Part shown: piece after piece, positions 14,697 to 27,700 of the stretch
Layout: each line of letters opens with the position of its first letter
Numbering within the stretch: the first letter of the stretch is position 1
NCBI RefSeq assembly: GCF_963662255.1
Contig: NC_085047.1
Span: 19,378,258-19,442,257, forward strand
Source of the DNA: Cinclus cinclus
Lineage: Eukaryota > Chordata > Aves > Passeriformes > Cinclidae
DNA length: 64,000 nt
Reading direction: 5' to 3'
The notes under the pieces: generated by a model
Database searches by the model: none
Told to the model about the DNA's origin: nothing
The model's input: the letters and a program-made list of their open reading frames with translations, nothing else
Position numbers and translations under genes: made by a program

Positions 14697-14705
14697 GTGT
14701 GTCAC
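14680..14705. repeat. Perfect 11-bp inverted repeat, 4-base loop
   Basis: GTGACACACTG at 14680-14690 is followed by CTAT and then by its exact reverse complement CAGTGTGTCAC at 14695-14705. The left arm and loop lie in the 3' end of the LTR. The right arm consists mostly of the proposed target duplication plus flanking host bases, so the hairpin was probably created at the insertion junction. Confidence 0.9.
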
Positions 14706-14911
14706 TTTTAATCAGAATTGGTGAATCCACAAATATAAAACATTCAAGAATGTTCCTTTCAAGAATAATACATGTTTTATCTTGCTGTCCTGTTTTTCTT
14801 AAAAGAACAACCTACTGCCTTTTCTGCTGGGATGTGCATACCAGCACTCAGCCGAAACCTCAAGGAGTCCTTTCACAGTGGGGCTATCCCCACCCTGGCC
14901 AGGTTCCTGCA

Positions 14912-15050
14912 ATAGGCCACAGGAAATTGGTTGAATCATCATCCCTGGAAGCATTTAAAACACGTGACAGACCTGGTTTAGTGGTGGGAGCACGAAGTTA
15001 AGACAATGATCTTAAGAGACCTGTTTCAGCACAAGCAATTCTGTGATCCT
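14912..15050 (+). mobile_element. CR1 LINE, 3' fragment (plus strand)
   Basis: The plus strand reads through blocks typical of the CR1 3' end in sense order: a 'ttgaatcatcatccctggaagcatttaaaa' type segment (14930-14960), 'cacgtgacagacctggtttagtggtggga' (14960-14990), 'gatcttaagagacctgtttca' (15008-15030), and a final 'aattctgtgatcc' (15036-15049), the usual CR1 terminal octamer-like repeat. The copy is short, diverged and non-coding. It lies about 215 bases downstream of the LTR at 14388-14696. Whether the bases between them (including GGGCTATCCCCACC near 14881) belong to the same CR1 is unclear. Confidence 0.85.
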
Positions 15051-18000
15051 TCACACACAGTCCTTAAGTAACAAGCAATCATATATTGAGCAATACTCTT
15101 TGAAAGTATTCCCTAGCAGGTTTTCACAGAAAACCTAGCAAAGATTTTTGACAAAATTTCCAAAATATGTTTTCCAGAACAATTTTAAAAGTGTTGAAAA
15201 ATATCTGCCCACACTGTTTGTTTTCATCAGAAGGCCAACCTCCTGAAATCAGAAGTATTTCAACTTTTAAATTAATCCAAATGTTTCCTAGAAGTGAGAA
15301 TTTTGAACACCTTGTGGCACTGTTCACATTTCTGATAGACTTCATTCTCTGTCGTTGACCGTACATGGATCATCATTTATAACATGAGAGACAGGATGCC
15401 TGTCATGGGTTGTTAAACCCATTTAGGAACCCCAATATAGAGGGAGATATTGAAGAATTAGTGAGAATGTGCTCTGGATCTGTTATTTCACTGGCCTGCA
15501 ATCTGCATAATCTTTCAAGCAAGCATAAAAAGTCAGGCCTTTTAATTCTCTGCCATGTTTATCCTGGTTTTATCACAAGAAAACATCTGCTTTATTTACA
15601 TGGCTGAATTGGCTGTAGTTTTAAATTTTTATGCAAGTTAGTTTTTGTATTTTAATGAAAATTACTTTTTCATTTCCTTCTTAAGACTATAGCTCTCCTC
15701 TGAGATTGCCAATAACAAATGTCTCCTGCAGTGACAAGAAAATTAACTGGAGTTTGGGAACTACAGTTGCAGGTATTAGAACATTTCAAAATTGGATTTG
15801 CTTGAAATCAGAACAGATGCACAAGTTTATAGATAAACCAAAACAAAAATACTTCTAAATATCCACTATAATCTATTATTTTCATTTTTATATTTTTCTT
15901 CATTACATTAAGCTTCAGTGAATACTTCTGTGTAAAAATTTAACACAAAAAATAATGAACTGATGAACAGATAGCATTTTATCATTTACTGATCATCAGC
16001 ATAGCTGTTTTCTAATAGTGCCAAATAAAACATAAATATTCAGGGTTAATACTCAGTCATAAGAAGCAGAACATATCCAGTTAGAGCTCCTATAATAGAA
16101 AAGTTCAAATAAATTTAGTTTTATTTTGTTAAAAAAAACCACAAAAAATCCATCAAAAAACCCCAAGAACATTTTGATTTTGTTGCAATTTTTTCCCTCT
16201 CCAGAAAATGGTTTCAATGCAGGTTAATCAAAATGAGTTTTTGCCTTGACCTCATTGCATTACTTTTTCTCCCTTTCAATCTGAATACATAAATGCCAGG
16301 TCATCCTTATTTACCACTACACATAATATAATTTCCACTAAAAAGGCAAATGATCAAGTCAAAGCAATTATCTTCATCATTCCTCAGGAGCACCTGGGAT
16401 AGAATGATGCATATCCTAAGAATCTGGATTGATTCAATCATTTTTTCTTTCAAACTAGAACAATTTCTTCAGGACAAGTTAGCCTAATTTTCACTGAGTG
16501 AAAACAATAACACAACAGTTTCCTGTGCTTCAAGGTCAGAAATTGTTTTCCCAATTTGATCTGTTAATGCCTACAGAACAAGAAATGTGACCTCATGTTT
16601 ATATTTCTCCAGTTAATAAATGCTGTTTGATATTTTCAAAGACATGCTGGGGATTAGAATATGCATTAATTCTGATTTTAAATATAGCCTAGAGTTCTTC
16701 AACAGCCTTAAAAATGCTAGCTATTTTCTATAATAAAACACAAAATCATGTCTGCTACTACATGTGCATACTCAAAAAAGCTGTATGATTTAAGTTTTGT
16801 CTTGGAAAATGAAGCACAAACAAATTTCCATATATTAAATTCTTTTCAATAGCTTAAAATTTAAAACAATCACAGTCTTTTGGTTTTGATGAACTTCATT
16901 CTGACATCGCTTTTTTCTTTTTATCTTTTTTTTTTCCTGAATCCTTCCATGTAACCACCATTTACTTTATTTAAAAGTAATAATACACAGGTATTTGTGT
17001 CCTATATGCAGCAGGCTATCCAATCTAGATTTAATCACCCTGCAGTCTGCCAGACATACAAATACACGCAGTGGTAGAGATTGTTACACAACACTTGTAA
17101 AATGCTAAATATTAGGCCTTAGAAAAATTACCTTCAAGGCTACAGATGAACCATGAGGTTGTTTTTTAAAGTCTGCAAGAGGATGTGCTGATTCACCTTA
17201 AGTAGCAAAAAAGAAATACTGTTATTATCAGCTCAGAGAGATGCAGCCTGAGAAGCCACTTATGACTCATTGATGTGTAAGAAATTATGAAGGAATCAGC
17301 TACGTCACCAACTTATAATGTACCATGCACTTTGTAATCCATGTCCATATGTTTGCCTCACAGGGAATCTGTCATTACACACACAGGCAAATTTCTATGT
17401 GAAAGAGGACTCCTGAAGTTGCATTCCACCAGGTAGAAAACAGCCACATAGAGTTAAAAATGTTTCTATTTCATTATTTTCCTCCTAGATTTTCACACTG
17501 CCTCATTGGAAGCTCTGAATTTAATCTACAGTGAAAAATTTCAAGTCAAAGATTTATGTTCATTCACTTCACTCCCTTGGTGGAGTCTCCAGCACACTCC
17601 CAGATATGCAGGAGATCTCTGAATCTGCAAGGCTGGTTCAGAACCAGAATTCCTAGAGCTGCAATTGTGCAAGTCTAAGGTTTGGTGGTGACTGTTTGTC
17701 TAATTAGAACTTTTCATGAATGAAGAAAAAAAAAAAAATCAAACTAATTTAACTGATTTCCAAAAGGAATCATCTCAGGGTAGCTGTGCAAAGCTGCACA
17801 AAGAATAAGGATAGGGAAATGAAGGGTATTAACCAGATTCAGGCAGAAGACAACAGAGTACAATTAGAAGGATTAAAGGTGCATGAAAATCACAAGAAAT
17901 ACTGAAAAGTGCAGTTAACTTTATACCTTACTGGAGAAAACCAAAACCTAAATCCTAAATCAAACCTTTGAATGTCTAGTAATACTCCAGTGATAACTCT

Positions 18001-21000
18001 ACATATATAAGTGAAACTAATTTTAATAAAGAAGAGCTCCACAAAACAAAATCATCTTTTTCTCCTAGAAAAATAAATCTGTGTTTGTTCATTTGGGGTT
18101 TTTTTTAGTCTCCCAGCAAAACCTAAGACCTTCACAGACTGTAGCAAACCTTAGTAAACCTGGCTCTACTCTGTTTGCACAACATGAAGGAATCACTGCC
18201 TAAAATGGAAGGACAAGATACTGTTCTTGAGCTGGCCTACAACTGAAAGCTTTTCTACTTTAAAATTGAACATTGAACATTGAATTTTGCTCTGAGTTGG
18301 GAAAAATCTGAAAATATTAGGATAGATCATATGCAGAGGTAAAATACTTTAAGGATGGTTTGGGGGACATCTTCCAGGAATGACAAAGTTTCACTGAAAC
18401 TTGTCTTAGAGCAGAGAAAGAGATTAGGACAAGAAGAACAAAAGCTTAAATGCAAATTTTTTTGTTCATATGATATTAAGTATACCGATAGCGAATACTA
18501 AAGTCAAGTGAAAATAAATCATTTGTCAAAAGTTAATATTTCAACTTTTTTTCCTTTCAAAGTTTGTCAGAATAATTCATTTCTGCTAACATTTCAACTT
18601 CAATAAGAGCAGTTTTGATGAAAAACTGTCAAAAAGAAATCAGACAGCTCTTAAAAAGATTATTACACATCACAGTTCACACCTGTAACATTTTCCCTGC
18701 CAGCCAAAGTGCAAATTCCCTCACCAATGTACATTCAATAGCTCTGTGGTAATTTATAAAAAAGAAAGTAATTATAATCAGAGGAAAAGAGCATATGGCT
18801 GATCTCAACAAAGGGATTAACATCTCCCACCTCAAAAATATCATTAGCAAGAGATTCCACATGAAGAAAAGTTAGTAATTAAGGACGTGTCCTAAATACG
18901 GTCATACAAAGGCAAATGAGTAGCAGCCATACATTCCTTTAGTTAAGACTTACCACAATAAATGGCTACAAGCACATTATGAATCAGAAAGTTGGAGACA
19001 GAGAGCAAAACTAGGAGAGTTCCCAAATATTTGAGAGGGAGGGTTCAAAGGAAAATCACATACCCAAGCAAACCAAACCAGACTTTGCACAGATCCTAGC
19101 CACAGCAGAGGGGAAGCAGCCTTTAGAGCTGCTTGGGTTGTGTTTTCACTCAGGCAGAGAGCAGCTACCAGCAGGGATTTTATCCATTTGTTTGGGATGG
19201 ACATTGCTACAGGATACTCATAGCAGCTGTGTGGCCACTCTTCACATGCACTGGATGTACCTGCACACAGATTTAGGGAGGTCTGGACAGTGCTATGGGT
19301 ACACCCACCCCAGCTTCTTCTACAATACCTTCCCTGCAAACTTGAAACTGATTGCTTATCAAAGGACCAAAGAGTTCTTTCCTAGAGTGTAGCTTAGGCC
19401 ACTCTGCCACACTGTCCTGTAATTCCAGCATTCCTCAAAACTTTACAATTCCCATCCTCCTGGACTGCCCATAGCCTAATCCATCTAAAAAAAATTATTC
19501 AATGGCAAGGTTTTAAATAGTATCCCAAATGTTTCTAAAACTTCATTTCACTCTTCAGTGGGTATCACTGTCGCTTGCTTGTAATAAACCACAGCAGAAA
19601 TTACTCAGAAAAATTTGGATCCCATTTTAAGTCAGCACACATCCTTTCTTTTCTTCGGTCTAATTTTCAGTGTACTCCAGTAAGACAGAAACACCCCTAA
19701 AGAGTAAGTGCACATATATACCTCAGAAAAGTATTTGTGATATTTAGGAATTTGCACAGGCTAGACTTGCCTTAGGTTTCCCACATAAGAATATGTTTTC
19801 TTCCTTGACTGGGAACTCTGAAATACAGTTCTGTTCTCTGACTCTGTTTAATGTTATAAAATTGTGCATTTATGTAATATAAATAATGCAAAGCTGACCG
19901 AAACAACCCACTATTCTCTTTCTCTCCTGAGGAAGAAGATTTAAGTTTACTCTTACAAATAACTGGACTGTGGGCAACAAATGGATAATGCATTTGATTT
20001 TTTTTAGATACTTTGATGAGACAATGAAGCAAGAAAGGGCTCAACACAAAGAGCCAAAGAAGTATTTTAAATGTACTCTGAGAAAAAACTCGTAACTTTT
20101 TAAAAACATATATAGGACCCCACATTTAAAAAAAAAAATTAAAGGAATGAGAAAAATAAATTGTTGACTTGGAGCACTTGCAAAATTCAGAATAGGTACT
20201 GTGTGGAAAAGCAGAAATTCAACTAATGCTGATGCAGGTAGGATTTCATTTGAAGTCTGTAATTCAAAGGTATATTTTATTTCCATTCTGGAGGGGTTTT
20301 TTTCCACATGGAGTTTTTTTTTCCACATGTCAAATTTGGACATTTTAATCTGTTACAAAATAATGAAGCATGCAGAGACAGGCATTTTTTTTGTGCAGGT
20401 ATGCATGTTATGAATGACTCATATCAAGAAATATTTCCAAAGTGATAGAGTTTACTATGATAAACTTACAGTGAAGGTCAGATTAAATTGAAATGTGATA
20501 GCAAGACTACTCTGTAGTTAAAGCTATGTTTACTGAACTTGCTGTAAGCTGAGGTTGTGTAGTAACTGTAGGAAGACTGTCATAATAAAGACACTGAATG
20601 GGAAAGACCAGCAAACATGTTTCTGTAAAGATTAAACTGTAGCCTCATCACAAAAGAGGATATGATCAGCACAAATCCAAACTTCTTCAGAGACTTATCA
20701 ATGTCTCCCCCTTTCAAAGATCCAACAAAGTTCAACCTGAAAAGATAATGGAGAGTACTGCCATTCAAATTGGGATTGTGTGATAGAAGAAGCAGGGAGG
20801 GATGGGAGGACACGACTCAGGAATCACCCGACAAGCACAGACTAGGTAATTTTGCACACAAGGTGTGATTAAATTTCACTTCTCCTTGGCCCCACCACTG
20901 TAGAAATCTATTATCAAGGAACAGAATTGATCTATTCAGTCTCATTTTTAAACTACAGAAAACAAAATTTCTGTATGTATTTCTCCAGCTTAGACCCATG

Positions 21001-21473
21001 TGATAGCTCACCCTAGGAGTTATAACTTTACAGATGAGCCATGAATGAGTGGAAGGCAATGAGAAAACAAACACAAAAACTCCATGATTTCAGCTTACAG
21101 CAAGTCTGCAAGAAATAAATATTCCCCTGAGGGTCAATCCATATTATGCAACAGAGAAAGGAAAAATCAACTCCAGTAGGTGTAGATTAAAATTGTATTA
21201 TTTGCTTACAATCAGAATTTAATATATGTATTAAAGAAACAATGGGTTACAGAAAGTTTCTTTGAAATCAGAGTGCAAGTCTATGGTGTCTGAGGTTGAG
21301 CGTTCATGGTAACAGATGAGTGAAGTCACATCAGCTCATCTATATTCTCCACAAGACTTTCACATCCTAGAATTGTTTCTACCAATGCAATGCCACACTT
21401 TCTAGCCACAGTCAGAGTTATTTTGACACTCAGGGATATAGAAAGGTGCCCAACATTTAATTTTCTTGTGCTT
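15051..21473. other. Unassigned AT-rich sequence
   Basis: No gene or recognised mobile element in 6.4 kb. Open frames reach 120 codons (18977-19339, minus) without recognisable motifs. Small local duplications are present, such as a repeated T-run plus CCACATG at 20293-20329 and an ATTGAAC triplication near 18265-18285. A/C-rich tracts occur at 16128-16165. Conserved regulatory elements may exist here but cannot be recognised without a cross-species alignment. Confidence 0.55.
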
Positions 21474-21774
21474 GCAGAGGGAGGGGGAGGTGTTTGTTTT
21501 GGGTTGGGTGTTTGTTTGTCTATTTTGGGGGGGTTTTGTTTTGTTTTTGGTTGTTTTTTTCGTTGTTGTTGGGGTTTTTTTATTGTTTTAGGTTTTGTGT
21601 GTGTGTGTTTTCATCTTTTTTTGTTTTGTTCTGTTGTGTTTGGTGTTAGGTAGTTTTGGGGTGCTTTTTTTTGTTTGTTTTTTGGTGCTCTGTTTTCTGG
21701 GTTTTGTTTGGTTGAGGTTTTTATTGTTTGGCAGGTTTGGGGTTTTCTTCTGGTTTTTTTGGGTTTTTTTTTCC
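21474..21774 (+). repeat. 300-base G/T-only-biased tract
   Basis: Across about 300 bases the plus strand is almost entirely G and T, built from irregular mixtures of TTTTG, GGGG and TTTGG units with very few A or C. It starts abruptly after CTTGCAG at 21470-21476 and ends at TTTTTTCCCC near 21773. It has no fixed repeat period, so it is not a simple microsatellite. Several overlapping open frames on both strands (rich in F, L, V and G on plus; K, T, N and P on minus) are artefacts of the biased composition. Runs of three or more G occur repeatedly, giving G-quadruplex potential on the plus strand. Confidence 0.9.
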
Positions 21775-24700
21775 CCAAAGTAGCCAAACAAGTAAGTGGC
21801 ACACCTCACCATTGTAATTTCTACCCCTTGGCAATTTTATTTAAAATGCTAACAGAATTTCCCTTTGTCAACAATGACTTTAGAAGATACTCTAGCCACA
21901 CAGTTTCTATGTTCGTCAGGATCAACTGCTGAAGTATTCACAAGAAGAATGAATGGAGTTGAAAAAAAAAAAACCGTGGAAATTCAAATAAATATTCTCC
22001 TGGATAATGTCCTGCCCTCCTCTGCTAGCTCTAATGTCAGGTAATTATCAGCTTCCAAGTGCTTCTGATCATCATAATTTCCACTTTTGAAAGCAACTGA
22101 TAGCACACAGTAAAAATTGTTTTGACTGAGAAGTAATACAATCATAATTGATTATCCTATACTCTGCCAGCCTTGTCTAAGCAGATAAGAACTTGCAGAA
22201 TCAAAGTGATATCACAATGTACCAGAAAATCTACACCGGCTACAGATAACTCTCTTGCTGCCCCCATATGCAACCCACAATTGGTTTTTTTGAGAATCTC
22301 TTAACAAAGTAACTGATAAACAAGTGAAATATCCTAGCTGAGACAGTTCATGGTTAGAAATCCATGAAACTACTAGTTAACCTAACAAACTGGACCATAA
22401 TTCTTTAGCATTGAGTATTAACAATACATCGCTCAAGCCCAGAATAGTTTCTGTACTATACTTAAAGGTTCTAAAGTTGTCCAAATTCCTACTGTGTCAA
22501 CATTCTGTAATCACTGCAAACTTATATATGCTGGTTTCAGCTGATGACATAAGTCTCTTTTAGACACACTAATGCCTTACAAAAGTAGGATTGGCCCAAA
22601 TACTTTCCAGGACCCAATAAATATCTGCAGCAAAGAGTCTTAATGGTCTTTTTGTTTACCCATCAAAGAAAGGTGCCTGTTACTAAATAACCATGTACCA
22701 CTCCCACAAAAATCTGTGGTAAAATATTAGAACCACCTCTGCTAGAGAAAAACAAGATTATATATACACAGTGTTGTCTGTGTTGGCAGAGAGGAGCTGA
22801 ACTGCTCTGGATGAGATACAGTGATAGATCACCTGATGGATGGCAGGGACCTAAGTGCCAACATCTTCCCTTAAAATAGAAGGCTTATGGAATTTCTTTT
22901 TTGGAATGAGGGAAAAGTTATGAGGGTAAATAACTACAAACTCTTCTATCCATTCTCTCTGCAGTGATTGACACATTTATTGCAATTTTATCTTCTCTGA
23001 ATGGAATTCCTTCTAGGGAAATTCCTATTTTTCTTAATTTGCTTGTTTCCCTATTCTTATCTGGCCACCTAGCTTATGACAGCTTTTCTTTGCAGGTCAA
23101 TGTAAGCTGACAATTTACACAACATGACTCACTTGGGAAACTGTAATTTGCCTTGGTACATGCACCTTCAAGTTGTGGTTTGGAAAACATTAGCCTTTCA
23201 AACATAAACAAGCTGCAGAATTAAAGCACATTGCTCAAGTATACACTATTTGAATATTAAAATATATCTGAATGGAAAACAGACTTATCTGCAATAAGCA
23301 AAGACTTAAATATGATGTGCTAATAATACATTTCATGGGAGAAAATATGAGTGAAAATAAACACCCTATAGATTTACAGACAGTGATGAGTTGAGAATTC
23401 ATCTGAATTAAGAATAAGGTGCAATACAATTAAAATTAATAGGAAGTTGGTACGAGACTGTTTTTCTTTTAATAATACGTGGAACTTCATTGCCTTTTCA
23501 AATTCCCAGAGCCTTTTCTGCTTGAAAACTCACTCAAATAATGGCTTTATTCTGAACAAACCACTGTGGTTTGATACTATAAATACACCTGCTTATACAC
23601 CTGGACTGATTCTGCCAAGTCTTCTGCACATGTTTACATTTTATAGACAAATACTTTGCCTCCACAGACCTTAAAAATTAAGCACCTGCCTACATATAGA
23701 CATCTCTGCAAAACTCCTCTGCAAAGTTTATGAATATTCATTTTCACGTCCTTAGAGAAAAGGAAATTACACAAATGGGCTTCAGCATATGTGCTTAATT
23801 TTACATAAATAATCCAGTTAACTTCACTGTTAATATTAATGTGCAAAAAGTTAAGTACAGAGATATTTGACAGATGGGCACCTCTATGACTGGCTTTCAT
23901 CTTCACCCATATGTATTTAACTTTTAAATGTTGGTATATTTGCACCATTGCTATGTGGAGAGTCATCTTAGATCATATTGGTTCAAAACAGTGAGGTGCA
24001 TGTTTTAGAGATAATAAATGTCTCTCCAGATTAAATAATCTATTTTACAAAAAAAACCCCACATGGTTTAAGTGGAAACTGGGCTGAATTTCAAAGCCAA
24101 GCTTTTTTTCAAGTACCGAAGTAAATTTTAAACCCAGACTTTTATTTCCATAAGAAATTTAATCGTGTGCAGTACTAATGCAAATCAACCTGAAGTTCAA
24201 CCATGTAACATAATGTATATGACATTCTGAAATTAAACAAAATAAAATCAAAAAGTTCTCCTCTCTTGTCCCATCCAAAAAAGCTGTAGTTATCTGAGGT
24301 TATTGTGAGGACACCTATACAATTAAACCTCAAACACACTTGACCATTAGTGCTACACTAACATAGGCTTGCTCAAAAATTTTTTTCTTGTTTTCTGCTG
24401 TAGCATGGTAATTTTTTTTTTTTTACAAGAAAATGGAGTCAAACTACTTTTGCAGAATAAGGAAACAAATTACACTAGAGTCACAGCTAAAGAGCAATAA
24501 CAATGGGACTCAAAACCTCATTCCATCTCATACCAGCAATTTAGTTCATTCAACACCCTGTCAAATGCATTTGACATAAAATTCCAGGCTACTAAAAGGT
24601 GTTTTGTCCTCTAACTTATTTGTATTTATTTTTATAGCACTTACTGTTTTGATCCCTCCTTATTGCACCTGGGAGGTAAGCTCCACCACATCATTGTTAA

Positions 24701-27700
24701 AGGAAAAATAAAAGCATTGAAAAACAGTTTAATGAACCACATTTCATGTTTCAAGAAAACATTGTGACATTCCAAATTCCATGCACATGCAAAATCAATG
24801 TATTATGCTCCTCTTCCAAGCTTCTTAGATTATAAAACCTGAGCCTAGCTACACAACACAGCTGTGACATTTTCTCTCGCCCCACACATTTCTTAGAGGT
24901 TCAAAACATCAATAAAGGCAACCAAACCCCAAACCCCCTACATTTTTCTTCTGGGGCAAAAGGTAAAAATGTTCTCAAATAGCACAAATAGTTGAATAGA
25001 AGTAAGACATCCATAGGGGAGAACAGTTTCAAGAGGTTGCTTTGCCAGTGTAGAGATACAGAGTGTGGAGCATCAATTTCCCAGGTGAAAGCTCCTGCCT
25101 TCACAACAGTGTTCTGATGTTACCACAGTCTGTAGCTGGGTGACAGCAAATGGAGATGAAAACATCACAGCAGTGCTGCTGCACCTCACCTTGTCTTTAC
25201 CTACAGTTTCCTAGTCTGAGGCAAGCATAGAGAGACAAGAAGCCTGATAGGTATATGGCCTTATGGCAAAGAAAACTGTCTCTGGTGTGTATGACTTTTC
25301 TGTTCCACTGTCATGCTGCCCTTCCCCCCCAGCCCCAAGGCAGTACCTGAGTGCTCTTCAGCAGTGCAAGATAAAGGAATTACTCAAGACTTCTGAGACT
25401 ACTAAGCATTTTGCTTCCTTCAATTGTCTTTCCCACTTTATCAAAAATAGTAATACATGGATATCATTAGCTCAAGTTCACACTGCTGCCAGAGTGGCAA
25501 CACATTCTCTCTCCTAAGAAAGCACTGGAAATCCCAGAGCACCTGGGAATGCTTGGAGAGAACAAGAACCTTAGGCTGTCTGCAAAAGCATCCCTTCCCT
25601 TTAAACAAGGAACAGTTTCGGGATCTTCATGGGAACCCCGTTGCTTACATGGTCACAAATAACTACCCTACACATAAAACAAAACTGCACAGGCAAGAAT
25701 ACATATGCTGTTAATCAAATTTTAGCATTGTCATATTACAGAACACTTCCTGTTCATGTGTGCATGTAATTGCACATGCAGTAATTTTGCCCATGAAGAC
25801 ACATTCTTAATGAAAGAGAAAGCAGTCATTATGAATCTCTTTCATATTGATTGAAAAATACAAGCTTCTGAGAGAGGAATCTTTGTGATGTTTCAAATGG
25901 AGAACCAAAGTATTACATCTTCAGTATAACCATCACAGGTTAGTTGTTGGGGTTTTTTTGTTTTGTTTTGTTTTTTTTTCTTTTTTTTTTAAACAAATAT
26001 GTATTGATAGAAATGTTTGATGAGCTATTTGCCATGAATCACTGAAATTTTTTGTGGGGAAAAAAAGGTGAATACACAAGTAATTGTGTATAAACAGGAT
26101 AAACTATTAATTCCATGAAGTTACACAAAACCAGAAACCCTTTTTGATATTTCCAGCGTCTACTGCACCCCAAGACAAGAATCTGCAAATTTTATACTTT
26201 CAGGCAGGAAGAATGGGAAATGGAAGCATTTTGATGATTTAAAAGTGGAATAGAACACTCATTTTTAAACTTACCTAACCTTTAAAGGTTTAAATACCTT
26301 CAGAAGATAATTATTTGAGTTTTGTACCAAGCAATTTCTGGAAACACAGCAGTTGTGACTGAACATTGCATTACCAAAGATATCTGAGCCTTGCACATTG
26401 AGTCAGTGTGAGCCCTTCCTCCCACACACAAACATGACACTTAATTTTGGTCACTAGACTAAAGAAATGCATTACTTGCACCACTCTAAGAGTTTTACTT
26501 CCCTGCAACATCAGGCTGTATTGTGATTTCTGCTGTAAGTGTGTCTGGATGTGTTCTTGCTAAACTACATACTGTGCCCATGGTTCCTTGTCTTTGTTAC
26601 ATCTCTTACTGTTTACCAGTCTTTGGCATTAGTTCTCAAAAGTGTTCACTAAGTCTATGATTCATTTTGCATTGCTAGAAGTCATGCAAGAAAAGGATGT
26701 TGTTTCACAATAATTCCATGTTTCCCCTGTTTTTTCTCAGAACAATCGGTCCTGATAGCTCCTTCAGATATGAAACTACATGAAAGCTTCTTGGGAAAAG
26801 CAAGCACTCTTCTTCCAAGAGGTGAAAAGAGGCTGTCATCTTGAGGACAATCTGTGAACATCAGAAGAAGACAAGTCTGCCCACATAATGGTTCTACATG
26901 TATCAAAAAAGCAAACAGTGGGAAAACTGCAGGCACAAAATATGTTGCATACACCAGTAAACTACAAAGGGCTTCTGTTGTGTGTGCCAAAAAGCCCTAT
27001 AAGAAGGACGGCAAGTTGCAGAAACGAGATCTTTGTCACCTCAGGAGATGTAAGAGAGAAGGAAAAAAATTTTATGCATCAGACTCAGGAAACCACAGTA
27101 GCCCAAGTTTACCGATTCGGAAAAATACTCAACACTCTCCCATAAATTACACCTCACACTGACCAAGAAAGAGACAGAAAGGAGAAACTTTCAGTTGTGT
27201 CTGACTTGCACTGCCAAACTGCTACTCTTAAAGATTCTCAAATCTCATTCTTCTCTTTCCCATGATTACTACTCCAGTTCTGTCAAAACGTGTGGTTGAG
27301 CAAGGAGAGAAGCAGAGGCAAGCTTTTTTCAGAAGCTATTCTGTCTGCATCACAAGAACTTATTCAGAATTTACTCTTTCCCACTGAGTAAATCTTCTGA
27401 GGGTTAAGAAAATACATTTTTCAGAAAAGTAATTTGTCACTAAACTTAAACAAGACGCTGCAGATAACTTGATATTTGTTTACATTTTTTTTTCTTCTTT
27501 GTAATTGGAATTTGAAACTGTAAATGTAAAGAATACAAAGCAAATCTTTTCCTTATTAAAATTTTCATGCTTCCCTGGACGTAACAGCGAGCAAGATACT
27601 TAGTTTTCAATAATGTTTTACTACAAAAGGAACCATTTCAGCCATAACTTATGTGGGATAGCTAGCAGGGAACTGAGGCTCTAAGCTTTGGAAAAGTGAG

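Noticed and set aside
17240..17310. Possible regulatory element with TGACTCAT and TACGTCACC words (AP-1-like and CRE-like)
   Set aside because: Single short sites are expected by chance, and conservation cannot be judged from one sequence.
18264..18285. ATTGAAC repeated about three times
   Set aside because: Too short to be meaningful; ordinary slippage repeat.
21588..21932. Four overlapping hydrophobic or lysine/threonine-rich frames
   Set aside because: Artefacts of the G/T-only tract, which rarely produces stop codons in some frames.
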